A stretch of DNA of 64,000 nucleotides, taken from contig NZ_CP050022.2 in assembly GCF_011602485.2 (NCBI RefSeq), positions 4,236,001 to 4,300,000 on the forward strand, written 5' to 3'. The notes below the pieces were generated by a model. The model was not told where the DNA came from. It saw only the letters and a program-made list of their open reading frames with translations, and ran no database searches. This DNA comes from Bradyrhizobium sp. 1(2017) (GTDB lineage Bacteria; Pseudomonadota; Alphaproteobacteria; Rhizobiales; Xanthobacteraceae). Below, in pieces: positions 8,510 to 17,703 of the stretch. The position numbers were made by a program, and so were the translations under genes. Every line of letters begins with the position of its first letter. Position 1 is the first letter of the stretch.

Positions 8510-9451
8510 TCACCCCAGCCATTTCGGCACCCAGCGCTCGGGGCGCGGGGCACGGGCGAGATCGGCCTTTGCTTCGGATAGCAGCGCCAGGTCGCCGTCA
8601 ATCGTCGGGCGCAAATCGTATTCGAAGCTCGGCATGATCCGGCCGTCGGCATAGAGGCCGAAATTCATCGCGTACCACAGCCCGAGCTCGGGCTGGGCGC
8701 GACGCATCTGGTCGCGCAAGTCGCGCAGCAGGGATTCGATCGATGCCGCCTCTTCGAACGGCTGCGGTCCATGCGTGAGCACGCGTGCCTGGTATTGCGC
8801 GCCGACGATCGCGATCTCGAAGCGCGTCCGGTCCCACGGCTTCTTGCCCTTGGGCAGATGCGCCGCCAGGCGCCATCCGAGCTCGGCCATCAACCGATGG
8901 TTGGCCCAGTAGTCCTCGCGATCCCGGCTCCACTTCTCCACGAAACCGCGAAAGTCGGGCAGCTCCGCCGACGTATCGTCGGGCGCTGCCGTCTCGGCGG
9001 CCGGCCGTCCGGCAAGCCATTGCGCAAGCTCGACCGTCTGGCACTCGACCTCGTCATGCGGCTTCAGATCGCTCCAGGGATTGTCGAACTGCCGCGACGT
9101 CAGCTTGGCGAGCAGCCCGTCGAGGCTCGGCGCCAGCAATGCGTAATCGCCCTCCGAGCCCAGCCCGACGATCGGTGGATTGTCCCGGTCGAGACCGGCG
9201 CCATACCAGCCCCCTACGGCCGAGCCGTCGGGCAACCGCATGAACAGCGAAAACCTGTCCCGCAAGGGACTGCCATCGACAATCGGCGCGGAATCAGAGA
9301 ACTGGCCTTGCAGCGAGAAGCAGCCGACGCTGCCCCAGGGGCGCCCCTCAAGCCAGCCGGCGAAGTCGACCAGCAAGGACAGTACTTCGACGCCCGGCGG
9401 GAAAGCGCCGCGAATGCTGTCGAGATCAATCGAATATTGCGTATCGGACAA
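8510..9451 (-). CDS. Unknown 313-aa soluble protein
   Basis: No family is recognised with confidence. The protein is acidic and rich in tryptophan and aromatic residues, without signal peptide or membrane helix. The C-terminal stretch LWYAMNFGLYADGRIMPSF recalls the last strands of YezG/DUF600-like immunity proteins, a weak resemblance by eye only. The N-terminus (MSDTQYSIDLDSIRGAF) is followed by a segment rich in Gly and Ser. It converges on rimO. Nothing next to it looks like a toxin, so the immunity idea has no contextual support. Confidence 0.7.
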   Translation of the reverse strand: MSDTQYSIDLDSIRGAFPPGVEVLSLLVDFAGWLEGRPWGSVGCFSLQGQFSDSAPIVDGSPLRDRFSLFMRLPDGSAVGGWYGAGLDRDNPPIVGLGSEGDYALLAPSLDGLLAKLTSRQFDNPWSDLKPHDEVECQTVELAQWLAGRPAAETAAPDDTSAELPDFRGFVEKWSRDREDYWANHRLMAELGWRLAAHLPKGKKPWDRTRFEIAIVGAQYQARVLTHGPQPFEEAASIESLLRDLRDQMRRAQPELGLWYAMNFGLYADGRIMPSFEYDLRPTIDGDLALLSEAKADLARAPRPERWVPKWLG

Positions 9452-9800
9452 AGCTGAAAACTATCTTGTTGGTCCCGCCCCTCTTGGTCTGAACCGCCAC
9501 GCGTCCGGTTCGAACCAATTCGCGTCCTTTGATCACAAACGCGCCAGAGGCGCGATAGTTTCGGACCGGACGATCGATGACCTGGCGAATGACACCGACC
9601 GCCCGGCACACGCTGGACGCGCGTTTTGCAACTGTCCGCTTGACAAGTCCCGCCGTTCGGCTGTAGGGACGCGCCCCATGATCAACGCCCGGACCCATCA
9701 GCGCACCGAAATGCTCCGCCGTCGCTCCCGCGACGACGAGAGGGTGCGCCATGTCCGACGACGCCGCTGAACCACTGAATTCAGCTCAAGTCTTCGAGAA
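9452..9800. other. 349-base stretch without a supported gene
   Basis: No frame here shows a recognised protein. Short Arg-rich frames on both strands look spurious. A strong terminator follows at 9801, so a non-coding transcript or a short leader peptide gene on the plus strand is possible (an ATG at 9751 opens a 41-codon frame that ends on the argD-type gene's start by ATGA). Confidence 0.35.
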
Positions 9801-9835
9801 GGCCGCACCCGCAAGGTGCGGCCTTTCTGCTTTTT
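9801..9835 (+). terminator. Strong intrinsic terminator upstream of the aminotransferase
   Basis: GGCCGCACC (9801-9809) and GGTGCGGCC (9815-9823) form a perfect 9-bp GC-rich stem with loop CGCAA, followed by TTTCTGCTTTTT. It lies only 37 bases before the aminotransferase start, so it ends an upstream transcript or acts as an attenuator for that gene. Confidence 0.85.
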
Positions 9836-9872
9836 GCGCCTCTTTTTCCACCCGCCTCCAGAGGAGTTCGAC

Positions 9873-11069
9873 ATGACGACCGCCACCCATCCGTATGACG
9901 CGCTGATGGACATCACCGCACGGCCCAAGGCCGTCTTCGTCCGCGGTGCCGGCTCCTATCTCTGGGACGACGGTCGCAAGCGCTATCTCGATTTCGTGCA
10001 GGGCTGGGCCGTGAATTGCCTCGGCCACTCACCGCCCGCGGTTGCCGACGCGCTGACCGCGCAGGCCAAGCGATTGCTGACGCCGAGCCCGGCCTTCTAC
10101 AACGAGCCGAGCCTCAAGCTCGCGCGCTCGCTCGTCGACAACAGCGTCTTCGACCAGGTGTTCTTCGCCAATTCCGGCGCGGAAGCCAACGAAGGCGCGA
10201 TCAAGCTCGCACGCAAATATGGCAGCCTGCACAAGGGCGGTGCGTTCGAGATCATCAGCTTCGAGGGCGGCTTCCACGGACGGACGCTGGCGACGATGTC
10301 GGCCTCGGGCAAGAAGGCGTTCGAGCCGCTGTTCGAGCCGAAGGTCGCCGGCTTCAAGAAGGCCAAGCTCAACGACATCGCGTCGGTCGAGAAGCTGATC
10401 AACGACAACACCGTCGCGGTGATGCTCGAGCCGATCCAGGGTGAATCGGGCGTGTGGCCGGCGAGCGATCAGTTCCTGCGGGAGCTGCGCGCGCTCACCG
10501 AGGCGCACGGTCTGCTGCTGATCTTCGACGAGATCCAGACCGGCATGGGCCGGACCGGAAAGCTCTTCCACTACGAGCATGCCGGGGTCTCGCCCGACAT
10601 CATGACGCTCGGCAAGGGCATCGGCGGCGGCGTGCCGCTCGCGGCCCTGCTCGCGACCGAACGCGCCTCCTGCTTCGCCCATGGCGATCAGGGCGGCACG
10701 TTCAACGGCAACCCGATCATGTGCGCGGCGGGGCTTGCGGTGCTTCAGGAGATCAGCAGGCCCGACTTCCTGAAGACCGTCACCGAGACCGGTCTCCTGC
10801 TCGAAAGCGAGTTGCAGAAGGTCTCGGCCCGGCATGGTCTCGGCGGCGTGCGCGGACGCGGGCTGTTGCTCGCGCTCGACCTCAAGCTGCCGATCGCGCC
10901 GGGCATCGTCGCGCAGGCGTTCGAGGAAGGCGTGCTGCTGAACGCGCCGCAGGTGGACACGCTGCGCTTCATGCCGGCGCTGAACGTCACGCGAGCCGAG
11001 ATCGCCGAGATGATCGATTGTCTCGACGGGATCTTGACCAAGGCCGGCGCGGCACGGCGGGTCGCGTGA
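9873..11069 (+). CDS. argD: Acetylornithine/succinyldiaminopimelate-type aminotransferase
   Basis: 398-residue class III PLP-dependent aminotransferase. Visible features are [18 protein letters not shown], the glycine motif [23 protein letters not shown] (PLP-binding Asp), and the Schiff-base lysine in TLGKGIGGG. These fit the ArgD/acetylornithine family, which acts in arginine synthesis. Other class III enzymes (GABA or beta-alanine aminotransferases) are longer. ATG 9873 follows GAGGAG by 7 bases. Usually argD sits beside argF; here it is alone between a terminator and a palindromic repeat, so the exact substrate is inferred. Confidence 0.85.
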   Translation: MTTATHPYDALMDITARPKAVFVRGAGSYLWDDGRKRYLDFVQGWAVNCLGHSPPAVADALTAQAKRLLTPSPAFYNEPSLKLARSLVDNSVFDQVFFANSGAEANEGAIKLARKYGSLHKGGAFEIISFEGGFHGRTLATMSASGKKAFEPLFEPKVAGFKKAKLNDIASVEKLINDNTVAVMLEPIQGESGVWPASDQFLRELRALTEAHGLLLIFDEIQTGMGRTGKLFHYEHAGVSPDIMTLGKGIGGGVPLAALLATERASCFAHGDQGGTFNGNPIMCAAGLAVLQEISRPDFLKTVTETGLLLESELQKVSARHGLGGVRGRGLLLALDLKLPIAPGIVAQAFEEGVLLNAPQVDTLRFMPALNVTRAEIAEMIDCLDGILTKAGAARRVA

Positions 11070-11078
11070 AGCCTGTCT

Positions 11079-11213
11079 CGTGCCCCGGACGCAGCGCAGC
11101 GCTTCTTCAGCGGTGCGCTGCAGAGCCGGGGCCCATCTCTCCGCAGCGTGGGTCGCATCTGGGTCCCGGCTCTGCGCCGCAACGCTTACGCGTTGCAGCT
11201 TGTCCGGGACACT
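11079..11213. repeat. Large intergenic palindromic repeat (about 135 bp)
   Basis: The ends are near-complementary (CGTGCCCCGGAC at the left against GTCCGGGACAC at the right). Nested complementary blocks follow (AGAGCCGGGGCCCA and TGGGTCCCGGCTCT), so the whole forms a long hairpin. It contains AACGCTTACGCGTT. It fills the space between two convergent genes. It is the type of mobile-looking palindrome common in Bradyrhizobium intergenic regions. Confidence 0.75.
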
Positions 11214-11235
11214 GAAACGGATGGTGACAACAGCT

Positions 11236-12210
11236 CTACGGCTTCAGGATCGACGCGCCCGTGGTCTTGCGGCTTTCGAGATCGATATGCGCCCTGGCCG
11301 CGTCCTTCAGCGCGTAGGCGTGGTTGATCGGCACGTGAAGCTTGCCGTTGATGACGGCGGCGAACAGCGTGTCGGCGCCTTCCAGCAGCTCTTTGCGCGT
11401 GCCGACATAGTCGTTGAGCTTCGGCCGTGTCGCAAACAGCGAGCCGTGATTGTTGAGCTCGGCGATGGAGAACGGCGGCACCGGGCCTGAGGCATTGCCG
11501 AACGACACGAACATGCCGCGCGGCTTCAGGCAGGACAGCGAGCCCGGGAAGGTCGCCTTGCCGACGCCGTCATAGACGACGTCGCAGCCCTCGTTGCGGC
11601 TGATCTGCTTGACGCGCGCGACGAAGTCTTCCTCGTTGTAGAGGATGACGTGGTCGCAGCCGTTGGCTTCCGCAAGCTCGGCCTTCTCGCGCGAGCCGAC
11701 GGTGCCGATGACATGGGCGCCCAACGCCCTCGCCCATTGACAGGCGAGCAGGCCGATGCCGCCGGCGGCGGCATGGATCAGCACGCGATGATGCGGCTCG
11801 ACCTTGAAGGTCTTGTGCAGGAGATACCAGACCGTGAGCCCCTTCAGCATCAGCACGGCGCCCTGCTCGTGGGTGATGTGGTCGGGCAGCTTGACCAGCT
11901 TCTCCCAGGGGATGTTGCGCTCGCCGGTATAGGCGCCGAGATTGTGGTAGTAGGCGACGCGGTCGCCGGGATGGAAATGCGTCACGCCGGGACCGACGGC
12001 TGTGACCTCGCCCGAGGCCTCGTTGCCGGCAATGAACGGCAGTCCCGGCGCCTTGTAGAGGCCGGTGCGGTAATAGACGTCGATGAAGTTCAGGCCGACC
12101 GCGTGCTGGCGGATGCGCACCTCGCCGGGCCCGGGCGCCGGAACGTCGACGCTCTCATAGACCAGGGCTTCGGGGCCTCCGACCTTGTGCACACGGACGG
12201 CTTTGGTCAT
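11236..12210 (-). CDS. NADPH:quinone oxidoreductase (zeta-crystallin family)
   Basis: 324 residues of the zinc-free medium-chain dehydrogenase/reductase family. It begins MTKAVRVHKVGGPEAL, has the family stretch GLNFIDVYYRTGLY, the nucleotide-binding HAAAGGIGLLACQWA and the late VFGNASGPVPPF-like segment (here VSFGNASGPVPPF), all typical of quinone oxidoreductase Qor. It reduces quinones with NADPH in the cytosol. The start at 12210 is supported by GAGGAGGT about 7 bases upstream; an in-frame extension upstream has unlikely composition. Confidence 0.92.
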   Translation of the reverse strand: MTKAVRVHKVGGPEALVYESVDVPAPGPGEVRIRQHAVGLNFIDVYYRTGLYKAPGLPFIAGNEASGEVTAVGPGVTHFHPGDRVAYYHNLGAYTGERNIPWEKLVKLPDHITHEQGAVLMLKGLTVWYLLHKTFKVEPHHRVLIHAAAGGIGLLACQWARALGAHVIGTVGSREKAELAEANGCDHVILYNEEDFVARVKQISRNEGCDVVYDGVGKATFPGSLSCLKPRGMFVSFGNASGPVPPFSIAELNNHGSLFATRPKLNDYVGTRKELLEGADTLFAAVINGKLHVPINHAYALKDAARAHIDLESRKTTGASILKP

Positions 12211-12377
12211 CACCTGACCTCCTCTTCTCGCCCCTGGAGCCCCGTGCCAATTGGAACGGAGCTCCAGTTTCCAGTTTCGATGCGTTTTCTTGACGCGAAC
12301 CGGGGTCCGCTTCGCTCGAAACGCCATGAGCGAAAAACATCGCGCCCGCCTTGTCAACTCGACGGTGGCTGGAACGC

Positions 12378-13109
12378 CTAAACCGGGCGCTTGCCGGCCT
12401 TCCTGCGATTGCGCTTGGCAAGCACGTTGAAGAACTCCACGGCCGCCGAGAACGCAATCGCGAAATAGATGTAGCCGCGCGGAATGTGGAAATGGAATCC
12501 GTCGGCGACCAGCGCGACGCCGATCAGCACCAGGAACGCCAGCGCCAGCATCTTGGTGGTCGGATGCTCCGCGACGAAACGCGACACCGGACCCGACGAA
12601 ATGTACATGATCAGGCAGGCGATCACGACCGCCGCGACCATGATCTCGATGTCCTGCGCCATGCCGATCGCGGTGATGATCGAGTCCAGCGAGAACACGA
12701 TGTCGATGATGATGATCTGAACGATCACCCAGAAGAAGGCGTTACCCGCGGACCTCTCCCCGCCCTCGCCCTCGTCGGCTTCGACCTCACCGTGAATCTC
12801 GTGGGTCGCCTTGGCGATCAGGAACAGGCCGCCGCCGATCAGGATGAGATCGCGCCAGGAGAAATCGAAATCCGAAAACGAAAACACCGGCGCGGTCAGG
12901 CCGATCAGCCAGACCAGGAGGCTGAGCAGGATGATGCGGAAGATCAGGGCCAGCGCGAGCCCGATCTGGCGGGCGCGATGCGCCTGCTTCTCGGGGATGC
13001 GCGAGACGATCACCGAGATGAAGATGACGTTGTCGATGCCGAGCACGATCTCGAGCGCCGTCAATGTCAGCAGCGCGGCCCAGGCTTCGGGGCTGGTGAG
13101 CAGGTGCAT
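12378..13109 (-). CDS. TerC-family integral membrane protein
   Basis: 243 residues, about seven membrane helices. Diagnostic stretches are ALEIVLGIDNVIFISV and IIDIVFSLDSIITAIG, the paired acidic-helix motifs of the TerC/YkoY/Alx family, linked to metal (Mn) export or secreted-protein metalation. Between helices is a loop rich in acidic residues (GEVEADEGEGGE). The start ATG shares one base with the pcs stop (TGATG), so translation is coupled. Substrate is not deducible. Confidence 0.88.
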   Translation of the reverse strand: MHLLTSPEAWAALLTLTALEIVLGIDNVIFISVIVSRIPEKQAHRARQIGLALALIFRIILLSLLVWLIGLTAPVFSFSDFDFSWRDLILIGGGLFLIAKATHEIHGEVEADEGEGGERSAGNAFFWVIVQIIIIDIVFSLDSIITAIGMAQDIEIMVAAVVIACLIMYISSGPVSRFVAEHPTTKMLALAFLVLIGVALVADGFHFHIPRGYIYFAIAFSAAVEFFNVLAKRNRRKAGKRPV

Positions 13110-13834
13110 CACGTGAAGGATCTCACCAGGCGGATCAGTGCGTCGCTGAAGCTGATCCAGAGCGCGATGGCGCAGAGCACCAGGGTCACGCCGGTGCCGA
13201 CGCGGAAATCCATCGCCAGCACGTAGAGGGCGAGCAGCGACCAGATCGCGACCAGCGACATCGTCAGCCAGCGCAGCCGCACGACGCGGACCGGATGCAG
13301 CACGTGGAACGGCACGAAGGTCAGCACGACGAGTGCGGCAACCAGCAGCGTCGACCATAGCGGCGGCCAGTGCAGCAGAAACAAATAGAACGCCGCCGCA
13401 TTCCACAGCGCCGGAAAGCCGCGGAAATGATTGTCGTCCGCCTTCATGCGCAGATCGGCGAAATATAATGCGCTGGTGACGATGATGGCGATGCCGAGCA
13501 AGGGCGCCGCGACCGGCAGCAGCATGCCGCTTGCGACGATCGCATAGGCCGGCACGAACACGTACGTGACGAAGTCGACCACGAGATCGAGCACGTCACC
13601 CGACCAGTTCGGCTGCACGTTCTTGACGTCGAGCCGCCGTGCGATCGGCCCGTCGATCGCGTCGATGATCAGGGCGATGCCCAGCCACTGAAACATCGCC
13701 GCCCAGTGCTCGCGCACGGCCTCCAGCATCGCGAGCAGCGCGATCGCCGCGCCGAAGGCGGTGAAGATATGCACCGAGAAGGCCGCGGCGCGCATCGCCG
13801 GTCTCGGCCTCAGGGAATCCTGCTGGGTATCCAT
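13109..13834 (-). CDS. pcs: Phosphatidylcholine synthase
   Basis: 241 residues with about eight membrane helices. It makes phosphatidylcholine directly from choline and CDP-diacylglycerol in the inner membrane. The CDP-alcohol phosphotransferase motif is present in the Pcs form: DGPIAR, twelve residues, then G-x3-D-x3-D (residues 61-87). ATG 13834 (MDTQQDSL) is my choice; ATG 13876 and GTG 13894 would add 14 or 20 residues, and none has a strong ribosome site. Phosphatidylcholine is important for rhizobial symbiosis. It is coupled to the TerC-family gene. Confidence 0.92.
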   Translation of the reverse strand: MDTQQDSLRPRPAMRAAAFSVHIFTAFGAAIALLAMLEAVREHWAAMFQWLGIALIIDAIDGPIARRLDVKNVQPNWSGDVLDLVVDFVTYVFVPAYAIVASGMLLPVAAPLLGIAIIVTSALYFADLRMKADDNHFRGFPALWNAAAFYLFLLHWPPLWSTLLVAALVVLTFVPFHVLHPVRVVRLRWLTMSLVAIWSLLALYVLAMDFRVGTGVTLVLCAIALWISFSDALIRLVRSFT

Positions 13835-13963
13835 GGCTTCTGCTATCAGAACGAGACCGATTTGCACATAAGCCATTGCGGCGCCCGGTCGCACAATTCG
13901 TCATAAAATCAGGGAAAAATAGGTGGGCTTGAATTTGCCGCCGGCCGTGTCAATTGTCGTTCC

Positions 13964-15148
13964 ATGACAGACGCATCGACACTCCATGACGCTGCCGTGA
14001 TCGGCGGCGGACCAGCGGGACTTGCAGCGGCGATCGCATTGGCGCAGGCGGGTGCGCGGACCGCGCTGGTGGCGCGGCGCGTGCCTTATGCCGACAACCG
14101 CACCACCGCGCTGCTGGGCGCCTCCGTCGAACTCCTGGAAACCCTCGACGTCTGGTCGCGCTGCAAGGACAAGGCGGCCGCGCTCGAGGTCATGCGCCTC
14201 GTCGACGACACCGGCCGGCTGTTCCGCGCGCCCGAGGTCCGGTTCTCCTGTCACGAAATCGGTCTCGACGCGTTCGGCTACAACATCGACAACCGTTCGC
14301 TGATGCTGGCGCTCGAAGAGCGGGCGGTCGAACTTCCTCATCTCGTCCGCTTCGACGACGAGGCCGAAAGCGTCGTGATCGAAGCCGACGACGTCGCCGT
14401 CCGCACGGTCTCTGGACAATTCCTCTCTGCCCGGCTCGTGGTCGGCGCCGACGGCCGGCATTCGCTGTGCCGGGAGGCCGCCGACATCACCGTGACGCGG
14501 CGCGAGCTGACGCAGACCGCGCTGACCTTGAACGTCGCCCATACGCGACCGCATCGCAATGTGTCGACCGAGTTCCACACGCCGTACGGCCCCTGCGTGT
14601 TCGTGCCCCTGCCCGGTGACCGTTCCAGCATCGTCTGGGTCGCGGCCCCTGCGGAAGCCGAGCGGCTGCGCAGCCTGAGTGACGAGGAGCTCTCTGCCGC
14701 GGTCGAGACGCAGTCGCATTCGATCCTGGGACGAATGACGGTCGAGCCCGGGCGCAACCTGTTCCCGCTGGCGATCGAACGCCCCATATCATTCGGCGGC
14801 GACCGCATCGCGCTGGTCGGGGAAGCGGCCCACGTGGTTCCGCCGATCGGCGCCCAGGGTCTCAACCTTGGCCTGCGCGATGCCGCCGACATTGCCCGGC
14901 TCGCAGGCGAAGCCATCGCAGCCGGCGAGGATCCCGGGGCGGGCGCTGTGCTCAAGCGCTACGACCGGGCGCGCCGTCCGGACATTCTGAGCCGGACCTT
15001 TGCGATCGACATCGCCAACCGCTCCCTGCTCAACGATTTCCTGCCGCTCCAGCCGGTCCGTGCCGTCGGGATGCACCTGCTCGGTGCGATCGGCCCGCTC
15101 CGGCGCTTTGCCATGCGCGAGGGATTGACGCCGACCTGGCGAAGGTAA
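13964..15148 (+). CDS. UbiH/UbiF-family FAD monooxygenase
   Basis: 394 residues with the three flavin motifs of the UbiH/COQ6 family: N-terminal dinucleotide fold VIGGGPAGLAAAIALAQAGA, middle VGADGRHSLCRE, and C-terminal ALVGEAAHVVPPIGAQGLNLGLRDA. These enzymes hydroxylate the ubiquinone ring precursor. Which ring position cannot be told from the sequence, so UbiH, UbiF or the broad UbiL type of alphaproteobacteria all remain possible. Divergent from pcs. Confidence 0.9.
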   Translation: MTDASTLHDAAVIGGGPAGLAAAIALAQAGARTALVARRVPYADNRTTALLGASVELLETLDVWSRCKDKAAALEVMRLVDDTGRLFRAPEVRFSCHEIGLDAFGYNIDNRSLMLALEERAVELPHLVRFDDEAESVVIEADDVAVRTVSGQFLSARLVVGADGRHSLCREAADITVTRRELTQTALTLNVAHTRPHRNVSTEFHTPYGPCVFVPLPGDRSSIVWVAAPAEAERLRSLSDEELSAAVETQSHSILGRMTVEPGRNLFPLAIERPISFGGDRIALVGEAAHVVPPIGAQGLNLGLRDAADIARLAGEAIAAGEDPGAGAVLKRYDRARRPDILSRTFAIDIANRSLLNDFLPLQPVRAVGMHLLGAIGPLRRFAMREGLTPTWRR

Positions 15149-15154
15149 GTGGCC

Positions 15155-16108
15155 TCACGGAAACGCCAGCCGCCCGCTCTGGATCGCCCACATCACGCTG
15201 GTCAGTGTGACCACAGAGGCGAAGGTGCCGAGCAGCACCGCGACGGACGCGGATTCGATCCAGGCATCGTTCTGCCGGGCGATCACGAACACATTCAGCG
15301 CCGGCGGCAATGAAGCCATCAGCACCGCAGTCGCGGCCCATGGCTGCGCGAACGGGCCGAACGCCAGCATCAGGCCGAACACCGCGAGCGGATGGATCAG
15401 CAGCTTGACCGCGATCACGCCCGGCACCTCCCACGGCACCCGGTCGAACGGGCGCAGCGCCACGGTCACGCCGAGCACGAACAGCGCGGTCGGCGCGGCA
15501 GCGTTCTGCAGGAAGGTAATGGTGCGATCGAGCGCAACCGGCAGCTCGATATGCAGCGCCGCCACCGCGGCGCCGAAGCATGCCGACATGATCAGCGGAT
15601 TGAGCACGATCTGCTTCAGCACCACGCCGAAGGCGTGCACGAGCGAGGAATGGTCGCGGTCGGAGAGCTCGATCAAGAGCGGCACGATCGTGAACAGGAA
15701 GATGCTGTCGCAGCAGAAGATCAGCGCGGTCGGCGCCGCAGCCTTCGACCCGAGCACCGCAAGCGCCAGGCCTGGCCCCATATAGCCGATATTGCCGTAG
15801 CCGCCGGACAGGCCCGCGAGCGTCGCCTCGCGCAACGTCAATCGTCCCAGCAGCTTGCCGACCACCAGCGCCAGCGTGAACGCGACAACCGTCGACAGCG
15901 TGGTCGCGATCAGGAACGGCGGATTGTTCAACTCCGAAAACGGCGTTTTCGACATGATCGCGAACAGCAGCGCCGGCAGCGACACGTAGAGCAGGAAGAA
16001 GTTCATCCAGGCCAGACCCGATTCCGGCAAGGACTTGACCTTGCCACAGGCAAACCCGACGAAGATCAGGCCGAAATAAGGTAGAGCCAGATTGAGGATA
16101 TCGACCAT
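15155..16108 (-). CDS. AEC (auxin efflux carrier) family transporter
   Basis: 317 residues with about ten hydrophobic helices. The beginning MVDILNLALPYFGLIFVGFACG, the middle GGYGNIGYMGPGLAL and the helix-breaking glycine/asparagine positions match the AEC family of carboxylate/auxin-type transporters. Bacterial members move malate or malonate and often have unknown substrates. It converges on the UbiH-type gene, with 6 bases between the stops. Confidence 0.88.
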   Translation of the reverse strand: MVDILNLALPYFGLIFVGFACGKVKSLPESGLAWMNFFLLYVSLPALLFAIMSKTPFSELNNPPFLIATTLSTVVAFTLALVVGKLLGRLTLREATLAGLSGGYGNIGYMGPGLALAVLGSKAAAPTALIFCCDSIFLFTIVPLLIELSDRDHSSLVHAFGVVLKQIVLNPLIMSACFGAAVAALHIELPVALDRTITFLQNAAAPTALFVLGVTVALRPFDRVPWEVPGVIAVKLLIHPLAVFGLMLAFGPFAQPWAATAVLMASLPPALNVFVIARQNDAWIESASVAVLLGTFASVVTLTSVMWAIQSGRLAFP

Positions 16109-16214
16109 TGATGAAGTGTTTTCTGAGGACTTGCGGGCTATCCGCCCCTGACGCGAAGGTTAATTCCCGCTAAGGCCACTAGCATCGGCCACAATCCTGG
16201 TCTATCGACGGGGA

Positions 16215-16547
16215 ATGATTATAGCGAGGACCGCCAAATTCCAGATCGGACAGGTCGTGCGCCACCGGATCTTCTCGTTCCGGGGCGTGATCTTCGACAT
16301 CGATCCGGAATTCAACAACACCGAGGAGTGGTGGTTGTCGATTCCCGAGGAGGTGCGGCCCCACAAGGACCAGCCGTTCTACCACCTGCTCGCGGAGAAC
16401 GCGGAATCCGAATACGTCGCCTATGTCTCCGAGCAGAACCTGTTGCCGGACGATTCCGGCGAGCCGGTCCGGCATTCACAGGTCGCCGAGATCTTCATCA
16501 AGGACAAGGCCGGCGGCTATCGCCCGCGCAATCCGTCGCTGAACTGA
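16215..16547 (+). CDS. hspQ: Heat shock protein HspQ
   Basis: 110 residues of the HspQ/YccV (hemimethylated DNA-binding) family. FQIGQVVRHRIFSFRGVIFDIDPEF and PFYHLLAENAESEYVAYVSEQNL are nearly complete family signatures. In E. coli HspQ is a small heat-inducible protein that stimulates Lon protease. Length is normal. A strong bidirectional terminator follows. Confidence 0.93.
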   Translation: MIIARTAKFQIGQVVRHRIFSFRGVIFDIDPEFNNTEEWWLSIPEEVRPHKDQPFYHLLAENAESEYVAYVSEQNLLPDDSGEPVRHSQVAEIFIKDKAGGYRPRNPSLN

Positions 16548-16569
16548 TCGTCGCCGATCGTCGGCCAGC

Positions 16570-16599
16570 AAAAAAGGCGCTCGAACCGAGCGCCTTTTT
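16570..16599. terminator. Bidirectional intrinsic terminator
   Basis: GGCGCTCG (16576-16583), a 3-base loop and CGAGCGCC (16587-16594) form a perfect 8-bp stem with A6 before and T5 after. It serves both hspQ (plus) and the IalB-type gene (minus). Confidence 0.9.
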
Positions 16600-16621
16600 C
16601 ATGTCCGGGATTTGGTCCCGC

Positions 16622-17446
16622 TTACTTCTGGGCAGTCGGCGGTGCGCCGGGAGCCGCACCCTGCTGCTCGAGCTTCTTGCGCTGCTCCTCAGCCTTCTTC
16701 TGAAGCTCTTCCTGGAGCTTCTTCTGGGTCTCCTCGAACACCTTCGGATCGGTCGGCGGACCGTCATAGGCCTTCTGGAATTCGCCGGAGAGCGGCAGCG
16801 GCAGGGTCAGCGGCGCGCCGTTGGCATTGATCGCCTGGACAACGAGGTTCTGGCCCTTCTTCATGCTGTTGATGAGCTCGGGCGTGGCCTCGTAGTCGGA
16901 CATGCAGCCGTTCTGGAAGCAGATCACATAGGGCTGCTGAAGCGGCGCGTTGCTGTCGACGATGATGCGGGTGCCGTGCACGAGCTGCATGCCGAGCGGC
17001 AGCGTCACGCGCAGGATCTTCTTGGGCTCGCCTTCGGGCTCGATGATCACCGCGGCGATGACCGGCTGCCCCGACTCGATGCGGCCGTCCTTGCCGGTGA
17101 AGCAGACCTGCTTGGCGTTGGCGTCCTGGCCCTTCAGGCAGAACTTGGTCCAGGGGGCGTAGATCAGCTGGATCTGCTGGTCGGCCGGCTGGGCTGCGCC
17201 CTGCTGCTGGCCGCCCTGCGCCGGAGCCGGCTGCTGGGCCTGCGGAGACGCTGCGGGCGCCGGAGCCTTCGGGGCGGCCTTCGGAGCAGCCTTCGGGGCC
17301 GGGGTCGCCTTGGGCGCGGGCGCGCCGGGAGCCGGTGCGGGAGCTTGGGCCTCAGCGGCAAACGGTACGACCAATGCCGTCGCCGTCAACAGGGCGAGGA
17401 GCCGCCCGCGCGGCCGGACGGACGCGGCCAAGTAACGGAAATTCAT
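16622..17446 (-). CDS. Exported IalB-family protein
   Basis: 274 residues. The signal peptide (residues 1-33, ending AAEAQA) is followed by a linker at about 34-90 of Ala/Pro/Lys repeats (PAPKAAPKAAPK). The IalB domain (about 92-235) has cysteines in KFCLKG, QVCFTG and VICFQNGC. A charged tail rich in Glu, Lys and Gln (about 230-265) is predicted coiled coil. IalB proteins are periplasmic; the name derives from Bartonella invasion-associated locus B, but the molecular role is unknown. ATG 17446 has AAGGG upstream. Confidence 0.88.
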   Translation of the reverse strand: MNFRYLAASVRPRGRLLALLTATALVVPFAAEAQAPAPAPGAPAPKATPAPKAAPKAAPKAPAPAASPQAQQPAPAQGGQQQGAAQPADQQIQLIYAPWTKFCLKGQDANAKQVCFTGKDGRIESGQPVIAAVIIEPEGEPKKILRVTLPLGMQLVHGTRIIVDSNAPLQQPYVICFQNGCMSDYEATPELINSMKKGQNLVVQAINANGAPLTLPLPLSGEFQKAYDGPPTDPKVFEETQKKLQEELQKKAEEQRKKLEQQGAAPGAPPTAQK

Positions 17447-17703
17447 TGCGGAAAACCCTTTCTGAACGGGAAGTGCCCGAACCGCTCGAAGCGCCGAACC
17501 TGGCCGCCCTGGGCGCGGCTCTCTCCCCGTCAATTGAGGCGGATAAGTGACGGGCTCGACTCTTCCGCGATCGGGTGCCTTCTTAACGTGGCCGACGAAA
17601 AGATCAATGCCGACAGGCGTCTTTGGCCACATCCTCAGCTGCGCTCCGGGAAATTCCCTGTGATAGGATTCAGGCCCGCCGGTCCTCGAATCAACGTGTG
17701 CCG

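Noticed and set aside
9426..9752. Minus-strand frame of 108 codons
   Set aside because: No ribosome site, Arg/Val-rich, overlaps the start of the 313-aa gene; not convincing.
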